NCBI RefSeq assembly: GCF_900106535.1 | Contig: NZ_FNOH01000002.1 | Location: forward strand, 744,001-808,000 | Origin: Myxococcus xanthus | Lineage (GTDB): Bacteria; Myxococcota; Myxococcia; Myxococcales; Myxococcaceae | DNA: 64,000 nucleotides | Direction: 5' to 3' | Shown here: positions 42,161 through 51,027 of the stretch, piece after piece | Layout: every line of letters starts with the position of its first letter | How positions within the stretch are numbered: the stretch's first letter is position 1 | Position numbers and translations under genes: made by a program | The notes under the pieces: model-generated | Database searches by the model: none | What the model saw: the letters and a program-made list of their open reading frames with translations, nothing else | Told to the model about the DNA's origin: nothing

Positions 42161-43882
42161 ATGACGCTACGACGACTCGGTGGTGGACTCCTCGGGGCGG
42201 TACTCCTTCTGACAAGCGTTTCGGGCTGCACCCGGCGCGTGCCGCCCGTGGATGACAATCCGGCCCCCGTGCCAGAGCCCACCGCCACCACGACAGTGTA
42301 CGTGGCCGAGCGCATCCGGACGCTGGACCCGGCGAAGCCCCAGGTGCAGGCGCTCGCGGTGAAGGACGGCAAGGTGCTGGCCACCGGCACCAAGGATGAG
42401 GTGCTCGCCGCCGCGGGCAAGGACGCGCGCGTGGTGGACCTGGGCAGCGCCACGGTGGTGCCGGGCCTCACCGACGCGCACGGGCACCTGGCGGGCCTGG
42501 GCCGCGGCCTGGTGACGGTGGACCTGCAGGGTGTGGACACCAAGGAGGAGGCCCTGGAGCGGCTCGCCTCGGCGCCCTCCTCCGCGTTCCAGGGTGAGTG
42601 GCTGCTGGGCCGCGGCTGGGACCAGAACGACTGGCCGGAGAAGGCCTTCCCGTCGCGCGCCGACCTGGACAAGCGCTTTCCCTTGCGGCCGGTGGCGCTG
42701 AGCCGCGTGGACGGACACGCGCTGTGGGTCAACGGCGAGGCGCTGCGGCGCGCCGGCATCACCCGCGACACGAAGGACCCGGCGGGCGGGCGCATCCTCC
42801 GGGGTGAGGGCGGAGAGCCCACCGGCATCCTGGTGGACAACGCCATGGAGCTGGTGGAGTCCGTGCTGCCGCCCGCCACGGACGCGCAGCACGCGGCGCA
42901 GTTGACCGCGGCGCTCCAGCGCGGCGCGCAAGTGGGCCTCACCGGTGTCCACGACGCGGGCATGGACCTGCGCACCTTCCGCCTGCTCCAGCGCTGGGAC
43001 AAGGGAGGCAAGCTGCCGCTGCGCGTCTACGCCATGGCGGATGGACAGACGGGCGACCGGGAGACGTACCTGAAGGACGGCCCCTATGAGGGGCGCATGC
43101 TCACGATGCGCGCGGTGAAGCTCACCCTGGATGGCGCGCTGGGCAGCCGGGGCGCGGCGCTGCACCAGGACTACAGCGACGAACCCGGCCACCGCGGTCT
43201 GCTGCTGCTGTCCCCCGAGGAGTACGAAGCGCGCGTGCGCGCCTTCATGGCGCGGGGCTTCCAGGTGTGCACGCATGCGATTGGAGACCGGGCCAACACG
43301 GTGGTGCTGGACGTGCTCGCGCGCGCGGCCGAGGCCACCGGCACGCTCCAGTCCGGCCGGCACCGCGTGGAGCACGCGCAAATCATGCGCCCCGAGGACA
43401 TCGAACGGCTGGGCCGCAGCGGCTTCATCGCAAGCGTACAGCCCACGCACGCCACCAGCGACATGCCGTGGGCGGAGGCCCGCGTGGGAGCGGAGCGCAT
43501 CCGCGGGGCCTACGCGTGGCAGCGGCTGAAGGCGTCCGGCGCGGTGCTGGCGTTGGGCAGCGATTTTCCCGTGGAGCGCCCCAACGTGCTGGCGGGCCTG
43601 TACGCGGCGCGCACGCGTCAGGACGTCCGGGGCCTGCCGGAAGGCGGCTGGTACGGGGAGCAGCGGCTGAGCGGGCAGGAGGCGCTGGAGGGCTTCACCG
43701 TGGGCGCGGCGCACGCATCCTTCGCCGAAGCCCGGCGCGGCCGGCTCCAGCCCGGCATGGACGCGGACTTCGTGGCCCTGTCGGTGGACCCGGTGGACGG
43801 GCCCGTCACCGCGCTGCCCGGCGCCGAGGTGCGGCTGACAGTGGTGGCCGGCGTGGAGGTCTACCGCGCCTTCCAGCGCTGA
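42161..43882 (+). CDS. amidohydrolase (YtcJ/amidohydro_3 type), lipoprotein
   Basis: A 573-residue amidohydrolase family 3 protein with a lipoprotein signal (LTSVSGCTRR). The metal-binding start DAHGHLAGLG, THAIGDRANTVVLDVL, HRVEHAQIM and LGSDFPVE follow in family order. Exported anchoring is usual for myxobacterial members. It hydrolyses amide or N-formyl bonds of unknown substrate. The ATG at 42161 was chosen for the signal peptide; a longer frame upstream reads through a non-coding-looking segment. Confidence 0.9.
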   Translation: MTLRRLGGGLLGAVLLLTSVSGCTRRVPPVDDNPAPVPEPTATTTVYVAERIRTLDPAKPQVQALAVKDGKVLATGTKDEVLAAAGKDARVVDLGSATVVPGLTDAHGHLAGLGRGLVTVDLQGVDTKEEALERLASAPSSAFQGEWLLGRGWDQNDWPEKAFPSRADLDKRFPLRPVALSRVDGHALWVNGEALRRAGITRDTKDPAGGRILRGEGGEPTGILVDNAMELVESVLPPATDAQHAAQLTAALQRGAQVGLTGVHDAGMDLRTFRLLQRWDKGGKLPLRVYAMADGQTGDRETYLKDGPYEGRMLTMRAVKLTLDGALGSRGAALHQDYSDEPGHRGLLLLSPEEYEARVRAFMARGFQVCTHAIGDRANTVVLDVLARAAEATGTLQSGRHRVEHAQIMRPEDIERLGRSGFIASVQPTHATSDMPWAEARVGAERIRGAYAWQRLKASGAVLALGSDFPVERPNVLAGLYAARTRQDVRGLPEGGWYGEQRLSGQEALEGFTVGAAHASFAEARRGRLQPGMDADFVALSVDPVDGPVTALPGAEVRLTVVAGVEVYRAFQR

Positions 43883-43998
43883 GCGCCCAGGACAGTCGGG
43901 GAATCCAGGGCGCAACGTGGCTGTCGCGGGGAATTGGCGTGTACTGCTATTTCCGCCGTGTCGTGGAGTGCTCTAGCATACGGCTTTGCCGCAACCCT

Positions 43999-44024
43999 CC
44001 TGTGAGCCAAGGCCGGCTCACAGG
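43999..44024 (+). promoter_or_regulatory. 10-bp hairpin/operator upstream of the hypothetical gene at 44048
   Basis: Perfect inverted repeat CCTGTGAGCC/GGCTCACAGG (43999-44008 with 44015-44024) with a 6-nt spacer, ending 23 bases before the GTG start at 44048. It could be an operator or a leader hairpin; being so close to the start it could also affect ribosome access. Confidence 0.45.
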
Positions 44025-44047
44025 TTGGAGCGGGGGGTATCGCAAGC

Positions 44048-44617
44048 GTGACAGCCTCATTGTCCGGAGTGAATTACAAGGGCTTCACCGTCCAGAACCT
44101 GCTGGCCTACGTGCACGAGCGCTTCGGCGAGGACACCGCGCGTACGGCCGTGGAGTCGCTGCTTCCCGAGCTGCAACCCCACGCGGACCCGCGCACGACG
44201 CTGGCGGTGGGCTGGGTGCCGGTGGAGACGTACTTCGGCATCATCCAGCACGTGGTGGACCGGCACTTCGACGGGAAGCCGGAGGGGGCCCACACGGTGG
44301 GCTACGAAGTCACCCTGCGAGACATCCACTCCATCTTCAAGATGGTGCTGCGCTTCACCACGCCCAACATGGTGCTGGGGATGGCGCGGCGCATGTGGCG
44401 CTCCTACTGCGACCAGGGGGAGCTGCTGCACCAGGAGGAGAACGGCACGGGCATGCTGCTGCTGCGCCAGTTCACCTACCAGACGCCGGTGGCCCTCCAT
44501 GAGATGGCGGGGGGCTTCAGGGCGTACCTGGAATGCTCCAGCGCCAAGAATCCGCGCGTGGAAATCGTCGCGCCGGACAAGGATGGGACGCTGCGCTGGC
44601 GCATCGTCTCCGGGTAG
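44048..44617 (+). CDS. hypothetical protein, DUF2378/V4R-like
   Basis: A 189-residue soluble protein of the size and helical layout of the DUF2378 or haem-NO-binding-like group (GFTVQNLLAYVHERFGEDTARTAVESLLP at the N-terminus, then TLRDIHSIFKMVLRFTTPNMVLGMARRMWRSY). The diagnostic DUF2378 words are not present, so membership is a guess. The GTG start follows GGAGCGGGGGG. No signal peptide. Function unknown. A strong hairpin follows the stop. Confidence 0.65.
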   Translation: MTASLSGVNYKGFTVQNLLAYVHERFGEDTARTAVESLLPELQPHADPRTTLAVGWVPVETYFGIIQHVVDRHFDGKPEGAHTVGYEVTLRDIHSIFKMVLRFTTPNMVLGMARRMWRSYCDQGELLHQEENGTGMLLLRQFTYQTPVALHEMAGGFRAYLECSSAKNPRVEIVAPDKDGTLRWRIVSG

Positions 44618-44621
44618 CGAA

Positions 44622-44647
44622 GGCTGCCCGGTGCGGTCCGGGCAGCC
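44622..44647. terminator. bidirectional hairpin between convergent genes
   Basis: Perfect 10-bp stem GGCTGCCCGG/CCGGGCAGCC (44622-44631 with 44638-44647), 6-nt loop, five bases after one stop codon and ten bases from the other. Likely terminates both converging transcripts. Confidence 0.7.
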
Positions 44648-44656
44648 CACCGCGGA

Positions 44657-46663
44657 TTACAGGTCCGCCGTGTAGCTGAGCGCCTGGATGCGGCGGTTGA
44701 GCGCCTTCTGCGCCTCCTGCCGCTGTTTCGCCAGCTTCTCCAACTCGCTGGCAATGGCCTCCAGGCGGTCCTCCTGCTCGTTGAGCTTGGACACGAAGCG
44801 GTCCGCCAGCTCGCGTTGCGATGCCCCGCTCTTCAGCGACTCGATGTTGGAGCGGATGCGCTCCTGGTCCCGGAAGAGCTGGTTGCGCTCCTCCTGCAGG
44901 CGCTGCTCGTCCTTCGCCAGCGCATCCACCTGCTCGCGCTGCGTGACGACCTCCTTCAACGCACCCGCCATCTTCTCGTCAACGAAGCGCTGCGACACGA
45001 AGTAGGAGACCTGGTCCAGCCCCATGCTGGAGATGAGGTACTGGCGCTGCCCCCGTGTGCGCTCGGTGACGGTGAGCGAGTCCTGCGCACCCGCGGCCAG
45101 CTCCCGCTTGAAGCGCCAGAAGCCGTCCGTCGTCTCCGCGGGCTCCGGAGCATCCTTGGCCAGCTCCCAGCCCTGGCGCGGGTGCTCCACGTACAGCACC
45201 TGCGCCCGCTGCCCCTTGTTGCGCGACAGGTACATCGTGCGCCGCACGTGGAAATACTCCGCCACCAGCATCCCGGAGTTCACCGCCACCCGGAACACCG
45301 GCCCGTCCTCCGTGCGGTCTTCAATCGACACCACGCAGCCCAACTCCACCGCGTAGGGCACGAAGCGCCGGTCATTCGGCTTCATCGTGTCGAGCATCGC
45401 CTCGCCCACGTAGCGCTCGTCCTCCGACACCGTCACCGGGCCGCCTTCCAGCGTCAGCCCCGTGGTGTTCTTCAGCTCGATGCACGCCATGGGGTTCTTC
45501 TCACGCGTGGCCCGATTGTAGAGGAGCACCCGCTTGCCCTCGAAGGGCTTGTGCAGGATGGGCACCAGCGCGCTCTGGTTGCGGTGCACCGTCACCGGAC
45601 GGTCCACGCCGTACTCGAAGAGGTCCCCCACCTCCTTCGTGAGCGTCGTCACCGCGGCGCTCGTCTCCATGGCCTCGCGCCGACTCGGGCCTCCACGGCC
45701 AGGGCCGCCCACCATGGCCTTCTCCGCCCGAGAGCGGCGCGGCGCGGCCATGGGGGCCGCGGCGGGCATGGCGGACATCATCGGCGCGGCCATCTCCTGC
45801 TCCATCATCATGTCCCCGGCGCTGCCGAAGCTCTCCTCCGGAATCACCGGCGCGGCGGCGGCCTCCGTCGTCACCTCCACCACCGGCCGCTTCATGTACC
45901 GGGGGTTGTACAGGTCATGCACGAAAGACACCGGCAGCCCGGCAATGAGCGACAGCTTCACGTCCACCCAGTCCTCGTCACCGGTGTTGTCCACCAGCGC
46001 CCAGCCCTGGAGCAGCGGCGGCTCGCCCTCGTCCAGGAGGATGCGGTAGCTCGTCTTCCACACCGGCGACTCCACCACGTAGCTGACGAACAGCTCGCGC
46101 TCGCCCTGGCCCGAGGTGAGGATGGCCATCCGCTTGGAGTCCTTCTTGTACGAGGACAGCACCGTGGCCAGGTAGAACTCCAAATCCTTGCGCACCGCCT
46201 CGTCCAGGAACTCCAGCTCCGACACGTCCAGGATGTCGAAGGTCCGCAGCGAGGCGCCCACCAGCAGCGACAGGAACGGGCGCATCAGGCTCGTCTCACC
46301 GGACGCCACCGCCAGCGAGTCCAGGCCGATGATGGAGCCCTCCACCTGCGCGCCGCCCACGCGCACCCGCACGCGCGCGCCCTTGATCTGCCCCAGCAGC
46401 GCCGTAAGGCTGCCGTCCTCCGGGATGCGGATGGTGGCCTCCGCCAGGAGCTGCTCCAGCGGCTTCGTGGAGTCGTAGCTCACCGCCGACACCGAGCCGC
46501 CCGACAAGTCGAGCACCGTCAGTGACTTCAGCACGTCGTTCATGTCACGCGCCTTGAAGTCCAGGTGGAGCGTGTCGTTGCCACTCACCTTTCCCCGGCG
46601 CTCGAAGTAGCCGACGCCATGCTTGTAAAGGACGACACGACGAATGCGCAGGTTCGTGGTCAT
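44657..46663 (-). CDS. DUF4139 domain protein
   Basis: A 668-residue protein: an N-terminal DUF4140-like region (VVLYKHGVGYFERRGKVSG), a middle sandwich with LFVSYVVESPVWKTSYRILLD and a Met/Ala/Pro-rich linker at about residues 275-320. The DUF4139 beta-region follows (LLYNRATREKNPMACIELKNTTG... GPVTVSEDERYVGEAML). It ends in a coiled coil of about 100 residues. No signal peptide, so it is probably cytoplasmic. The family is widespread with unknown function (mucoidy-related in some). ATG 46663 follows GGAG. Confidence 0.85.
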   Translation of the reverse strand: MTTNLRIRRVVLYKHGVGYFERRGKVSGNDTLHLDFKARDMNDVLKSLTVLDLSGGSVSAVSYDSTKPLEQLLAEATIRIPEDGSLTALLGQIKGARVRVRVGGAQVEGSIIGLDSLAVASGETSLMRPFLSLLVGASLRTFDILDVSELEFLDEAVRKDLEFYLATVLSSYKKDSKRMAILTSGQGERELFVSYVVESPVWKTSYRILLDEGEPPLLQGWALVDNTGDEDWVDVKLSLIAGLPVSFVHDLYNPRYMKRPVVEVTTEAAAAPVIPEESFGSAGDMMMEQEMAAPMMSAMPAAAPMAAPRRSRAEKAMVGGPGRGGPSRREAMETSAAVTTLTKEVGDLFEYGVDRPVTVHRNQSALVPILHKPFEGKRVLLYNRATREKNPMACIELKNTTGLTLEGGPVTVSEDERYVGEAMLDTMKPNDRRFVPYAVELGCVVSIEDRTEDGPVFRVAVNSGMLVAEYFHVRRTMYLSRNKGQRAQVLYVEHPRQGWELAKDAPEPAETTDGFWRFKRELAAGAQDSLTVTERTRGQRQYLISSMGLDQVSYFVSQRFVDEKMAGALKEVVTQREQVDALAKDEQRLQEERNQLFRDQERIRSNIESLKSGASQRELADRFVSKLNEQEDRLEAIASELEKLAKQRQEAQKALNRRIQALSYTADL

Positions 46664-46762
46664 GGGACGCGGAACTCCAGAAAGTTGAGGGCGGGCCAGC
46701 ACCCCGGTGTATCAAGGTTGGACAGGGGTGACGCAATGCCCCTCACCGCCGAGGTTGCCCGA

Positions 46763-47998
46763 ATGCGAAAGCCTGTCGCCTCCTCCCTGTCCCGCTCCGC
46801 GATGCTGTGCGCGGCCCTGGCCCTTGGCACGAGCTGCAAGAGCGTGGAGCCCCACACCACGCCCTCCGAGGACACCACCGCGCCGCCGGAAGTTTCCACC
46901 CAGGAGCCCGTGACGGAGACGAAGTCGGAGACCGAGACGGCGACGGAGGCGCCAACGCGGCGCGGCAACTCGCCCTGGCTGCGGGCACGCGTGGGCGACC
47001 GCGTGGCGTATTCCTTCTCCGCCAACCGCAAGGCCATGGGCCGGCAGCAGCCCGGCACCGTGCCAGAGGCCGCGGTGGCCGGCGTGGTGACGCTGGAGGT
47101 CGTGGCGGTGGAGTTGCCCTGGGTCTGGGTGACGCTCTACTTCACCGAGGATGGCGGCGCGCCGTCGCGGCGGCCGATGCTCGCGCGGCCGCTGGTGGTG
47201 CCCGTGCGCGCGGATGAGTCGCGTGCGCTGGAGGTCCCCCGCGAGGGCAAGCAGAGCACCGAGCAGCTCACCGCCGCGGGCCGCCACTGGGAGGCGAAGC
47301 GCTACCTCAACGACAAGCGGATGATGGACGGGCCCCTGGAGAACCGCCTCTACGCGGCGACACCTGGGCCGCTGTACCTCACCAATGGCCTGCTCGACGC
47401 GAGCACCACACTGGCTGGCTTCGGCATGGGCGGCGGCTCACAGCTCACCCTGGTGGAAGCGCGCCAGGGACAGGAGGGTGGCACCGGCTTGCCTCCGACG
47501 CTCGCCCGCCCTTGGGGGCCGGGCACCTGGTTCGACATGCGGATGGAGACGGAAGGCACCACGTCCGTGCTGCGCACCTGCCAGGCCGCGGAGCGAGGCT
47601 TCATCCTGCGTCAGCAAGTGACGCCGCCCACCTCGGGAGCGGCGTGCCCGGACTTCGCCCAGGCGGAAGCCGTGCCCCTGGAGGAGGCGGTGCTCGCGCG
47701 CATCTGGGAGTCACTGGACGCACGGCAATGGCCCCCTGCTCCCGAGGGCCTCGCACCGGCGAAGCGAGAGACGCTGACGGTGGGCACGCACCGCGTGCCG
47801 GTGCTCCAGTTCGAGACCGCGCAACCCCAGGCGAACAACGTCCGCGTCCAGGCCTACGCCGCCGACCCCTGGGAGGATGCGCTAGCGGGGCTGGCCCACG
47901 AGGCCCGCTTCCAGCCGCTGCTCGACCACGTCACGCCCGGTGGTGGCGGCACGCAGCTCACGGCCTGGGGCGTGTGGGTGCCGGGCGTCACGCCGTAG
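46763..47998 (+). CDS. lipoprotein of unknown function
   Basis: A 411-residue lipoprotein. Signal MRKPVASSLSRSAMLCAALALGTSC with lipobox at residue 25, then a Thr/Glu-rich linker and a mature domain of about 340 residues rich in strands. No domain recognised. ATG 46763 gives the best signal; 46736 is an alternative nine codons earlier. Divergent from the DUF4139 gene, so the two may share control. Confidence 0.75.
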   Translation: MRKPVASSLSRSAMLCAALALGTSCKSVEPHTTPSEDTTAPPEVSTQEPVTETKSETETATEAPTRRGNSPWLRARVGDRVAYSFSANRKAMGRQQPGTVPEAAVAGVVTLEVVAVELPWVWVTLYFTEDGGAPSRRPMLARPLVVPVRADESRALEVPREGKQSTEQLTAAGRHWEAKRYLNDKRMMDGPLENRLYAATPGPLYLTNGLLDASTTLAGFGMGGGSQLTLVEARQGQEGGTGLPPTLARPWGPGTWFDMRMETEGTTSVLRTCQAAERGFILRQQVTPPTSGAACPDFAQAEAVPLEEAVLARIWESLDARQWPPAPEGLAPAKRETLTVGTHRVPVLQFETAQPQANNVRVQAYAADPWEDALAGLAHEARFQPLLDHVTPGGGGTQLTAWGVWVPGVTP

Positions 47999-48013
47999 GC
48001 GCCTTGTGTCCCG

Positions 48014-48047
48014 GCACGCGCGCGCTCGTCGAACAGCGCGCGCGTGC
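48014..48047 (+). terminator. 13-bp hairpin downstream of the lipoprotein gene
   Basis: Perfect 13-bp alternating-GC stem GCACGCGCGCGCT/AGCGCGCGCGTGC (48014-48026 with 48035-48047), 8-nt loop, then a T/C-rich stretch (TCTGGCTTCCTTT). Very stable; probable terminator after the stop at 47998. Confidence 0.7.
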
Positions 48048-48196
48048 TCTGGCTTCCTTTCGCGCCGACCAATGACATGGCCACCCGGTCACGATGAGGG
48101 CCAGCGACGCACGAGGCGCGGAAGCAGGCAGCGAGGAATCCGACATCGCGCACGATACCAACGCCTGCGCGGCCCTCATGAACACTCCACGTGCGA

Positions 48197-48634
48197 CTAG
48201 CCAGCGACGGAGACCTTCACGTCGATGTTGCCGCGCGTGGCCTTCGAGTACGGGCACACCTCATGGGCCGCCGCCATCAGCTTCTGGGCCTCGTCATTGG
48301 GGATTCCCGGCAGGATTCCCTGGAGCTCCACCGCGAGCCCGAAGCCGCCGTCCGGCGTCTTGCCGATGGTGACGGTGGCGCGCACGCCCGCGTCGTTGCC
48401 CAGGTTCTTCCCCTGCATGCGCGCCACCAGCCGCAGCGCGCTCTCGAAGCAGGCGGAGTAACCCGCCGCGAAGAGCTGCTCCGGGTTGGTGACGGCGCCG
48501 CCCGCGCCACCCAGCTCCTTGGGCATGGCCAAGGGCAGGTCCAGGACGCCGTCCTCCGACTTCACGCGGCCGTTGCGACCACCGTGGGCGGTGGCGGAGG
48601 TGCTGTACAGCGGAGAGATAGCGACGGGAGCCAT
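48197..48634 (-). CDS. ohr: organic hydroperoxide resistance protein Ohr
   Basis: A 145-residue OsmC/Ohr-family thiol peroxidase. The two catalytic Cys are visible in AAGYSACFESALR and in HEVCPYSKATRGN, with the family N-terminal YSTSATAHGGRNGRV. It reduces organic and fatty-acid hydroperoxides with lipoyl proteins as electron donors. It is the second gene of ohrR-ohr, 17 bases after the ohrR stop. Confidence 0.97.
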   Translation of the reverse strand: MAPVAISPLYSTSATAHGGRNGRVKSEDGVLDLPLAMPKELGGAGGAVTNPEQLFAAGYSACFESALRLVARMQGKNLGNDAGVRATVTIGKTPDGGFGLAVELQGILPGIPNDEAQKLMAAAHEVCPYSKATRGNIDVKVSVAG

Positions 48635-48651
48635 GGTGTTCTCCTTGAGCG

Positions 48652-49101
48652 TTACTTCGCGGAATCAACGTGAGACTGCGAAAGCACTTCGAAAAGGCGC
48701 TGGACGTCGCGGCGCAGGCGGGTCGCCTCCTCCAGCGTCAGCCCCAACTTGCAGGCCATCGCTTCGGGAATGGACGTGGCCTTGCGGCGCAGGGCCCTCC
48801 CTTCGGACGTCAGGTAGATGCGCACCGAGCGCGCGTCCTCCGCGCTCCGCTCCCGCCGCACCAGGCCCTGGGACTCCATCCGCTTGAGCAGCGGCGTGAG
48901 CGTCCCCGAGTCCAGGTACAGCCGCTCCCCCATCCCCTTCACCGTCTCCCCGTCCGTCTCCCACAGCACCAGCAACACCAGGTACTGCGGGTACGTCAGG
49001 CCCAGCCGCGACAGCAGCGGCGCATACGCCTGCGTCATCGCCCGGGCCGCCGCGTAGAGCGGGAAGCAGATTTGCCGGTCCAGGCTGAGCGGGTCATCCA
49101 T
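48652..49101 (-). CDS. ohrR: OhrR, MarR-family peroxide-sensing repressor
   Basis: A 149-residue MarR-type repressor. The redox Cys is in LDRQICFPLYAAAR (residue 12) and a second Cys lies at residue 117, 105 residues later. The same spacing is found in the two-Cys type of Xanthomonas OhrR, where a disulfide forms on oxidation. HTH wing: LYLDSGTLTPLLKRMESQGLVRR. Start 49101 (MDD); 49107 is possible. It should repress its own operon through the box at 49124-49150. Confidence 0.95.
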   Translation of the reverse strand: MDDPLSLDRQICFPLYAAARAMTQAYAPLLSRLGLTYPQYLVLLVLWETDGETVKGMGERLYLDSGTLTPLLKRMESQGLVRRERSAEDARSVRIYLTSEGRALRRKATSIPEAMACKLGLTLEEATRLRRDVQRLFEVLSQSHVDSAK

Positions 49102-49123
49102 CGACATGCGAGATAAATAGGAC

Positions 49124-49150
49124 GCAATTAAATTGTGCGCAATCAAATCG
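49124..49150 (-). promoter_or_regulatory. OhrR operator, two copies
   Basis: CAATTAAATTG at 49125-49135 is a perfect palindrome and is identical to the core of the Bacillus subtilis OhrR box. A second degenerate copy, CAATCAAATCG, lies 15 bases on (49140-49150), 39-49 bases ahead of the ohrR start. The site overlaps the likely promoter, fitting repression that is released by organic peroxides. Confidence 0.85.
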
Positions 49151-49156
49151 GGCACG

Positions 49157-49188
49157 AAAAAACTCCCGGCACCTGGGCACCGGGAGTT
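49157..49188 (-). terminator. intrinsic terminator of the subtilase gene
   Basis: On the minus strand a 9-bp stem AACTCCCGG/CCGGGAGTT (49161-49169 with 49180-49188) is followed by six T, 26 bases after the stop of the subtilase gene. It separates that gene from the ohrR operator just beyond. Confidence 0.85.
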
Positions 49189-49214
49189 CTTCACTGCGTC
49201 ACCTCAGGTCCGGC

Positions 49215-50843
49215 TCAGCGCCCGGCGACCGCGGTGTCGTCCTCGAGCGTGGCCTTGGCGGCGGCGACGGCGGCCTCGATGTCCAGCTTGCCGCTGGTGC
49301 TCACCTTGCCCTTGAGGTCGGAGTCCACCTCCACCGTCTGGACCAGCAGGTCACGCACCTGCGCGGCCGTCAGATTGGGGTTTTCGGCGAACATCAGCGC
49401 CGCGGCGCCCGCCACCGTCGGGGTGGCCATGGAGGTGCCGCTCATCTCCTCCCAGCCGCCGCCCGGGACGGTGCTCAGCACGTCCTCACCCACCGCGGCC
49501 AGCTCCACGACCTTGTCCCCGTAGGAGGAGAAGTCCGCGAGCTTGTCGTTCTTCTTGTCCATGGACGCCACGGTGATGACGTTGGGCAGGTCGATGTTGG
49601 CGGGCATGTCCGCCACGTCGTTCAGGTTGCTGCCGTAGCCGTTCGCCGTGGCCGCGACGAGGAGGATGTCCGCGTCAGCCAGCTTCTGCACCGCGTCCGT
49701 CCAGCGCTTCACGGAGGCCGCGTCACGGTACTCGTTGCCGAAGCTCGCGTTGACGGCGCGGATGTTCACGCCGTGCTCGGTCTTCATCTTCACCATGTAG
49801 TCGACGCCGCGCTCGAAGTTCGTGAGCAGGTCCGCGCCGTTGTACAGGCCACCCAGGCTCATGATCTTCGCCTTGCCCGCGGCGACGCCGGTGTTGCCCT
49901 CGCCGTTGTCCTCGGCGGCGATGATGCCGGCCACGTGCGTGCCGTGGTCCGTGCCGCTGCCGCGCATCACGTCGCCGCTGTTGTAGCCGACGTTGTAGCC
50001 GTAGATGTCGTCCTTGACGCCGTTGCCGTCGTTGTCGATGCCGTCACCCGCGACCTCGTTCGGGTTGACCCACATCGCGTCATCCAGGTCGGAGTGCTTG
50101 AAGTCCACGCCGCCGTCGAACACGGCGATGACCGGCGGGCCGGAGAGCTGGGGCTTCGGCTCCTCGATGGGGCCCGTGCCCGTCGTCTGGCCGGCGGCGT
50201 CCAGGCTCCAGCTCTTCAGGGTGCCCGTGTCGCGGCGCGCCTTGTCCTCGACCGAGAGCGTCCAGGTGCCCTTGGTGGACTCGCCCTTGAAGGCGGCCAG
50301 GTCGAAGCTGCCCTTGATGTTGTCCGCGCTGCCGCCCTTGCGGTTGTGGAGCGTCTCCGTCTTGCCGGAGGGGCTGGTCAGCTTGACGACCAGGTCACCC
50401 TTGAAGGTGTGCGCCAGATCCAGGTTCAGCTTCAGCGAGTCCAGCTTCACGTCCTGGTCGAAGGACACGGTGGACGTCGTCGTCTGGAGGTCGTTCACCT
50501 TCGCGCTGGGCGTGGCGGACGCCGTCAGCGTCACGGGCGCGCGGGCCGCGCTCGCCGCGAAGGGACGGACGGCGACGTGGCCGGAGCCGAAGGTGAAGGC
50601 CGAGGCCGGCAGCGCCGACGGGGTGCCCTGGGGCAGGCCCGTGGGGCGGTCCACGAAGTTGCCCTTCGGGCGGTCCACGAAGTTGGAGCCCCGCGCGCCA
50701 CCCGTGGGCGCCGAGTCGAAGCCATCCTTCGCCGTCTGGACCGGCGCCTTCTCCACGGGCCTGGCCGCAGCGGCCGGCTTGGCCGTGTCACCAGCGCGAG
50801 TGGACTGCGACACGGGCGACTTCGGCTTGCGAGAGATTTCCAT
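49215..50843 (-). CDS. subtilisin-family protease with N-terminal P-domain
   Basis: A 542-residue S8 peptidase with unusual order. A low-complexity N-terminus has no signal peptide and carries two NFVDRP repeats (about residues 52-66). A P/homoB-like domain follows (about 105-230; SFDQDVKLDSLKLNLDLAHTFKGDLVVKL... GTWTLSVEDKA). Then comes the catalytic domain: VIAVFDGGVDFKHSDL (Asp), DHGTHVAGIIAAEDN (His), and GTSMATPTVAGAAALM (Ser). The triad is complete. Ca-binding-like GDGIDNDGNGVKDD is present. ATG 50843. Usually the P-domain is C-terminal to the catalytic domain. Confidence 0.9.
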   Translation of the reverse strand: MEISRKPKSPVSQSTRAGDTAKPAAAARPVEKAPVQTAKDGFDSAPTGGARGSNFVDRPKGNFVDRPTGLPQGTPSALPASAFTFGSGHVAVRPFAASAARAPVTLTASATPSAKVNDLQTTTSTVSFDQDVKLDSLKLNLDLAHTFKGDLVVKLTSPSGKTETLHNRKGGSADNIKGSFDLAAFKGESTKGTWTLSVEDKARRDTGTLKSWSLDAAGQTTGTGPIEEPKPQLSGPPVIAVFDGGVDFKHSDLDDAMWVNPNEVAGDGIDNDGNGVKDDIYGYNVGYNSGDVMRGSGTDHGTHVAGIIAAEDNGEGNTGVAAGKAKIMSLGGLYNGADLLTNFERGVDYMVKMKTEHGVNIRAVNASFGNEYRDAASVKRWTDAVQKLADADILLVAATANGYGSNLNDVADMPANIDLPNVITVASMDKKNDKLADFSSYGDKVVELAAVGEDVLSTVPGGGWEEMSGTSMATPTVAGAAALMFAENPNLTAAQVRDLLVQTVEVDSDLKGKVSTSGKLDIEAAVAAAKATLEDDTAVAGR

Positions 50844-51027
50844 GGTGGGGGGAGCTCCGTGGGGGGCAGAAAAAAACGCCGATAAATGATTGTCGCATTG
50901 TGTCGGACAAAGTTTCCAGCGATCAGCCCGAGGCGGCGTCAGCGCCTCCCCCGGCCGACATGCTACATGCCGCGACGCGGCCCGACGCCCCAGGGACGGC
51001 GCCAGGAGAGAGGACGGGAGGTCAGGA

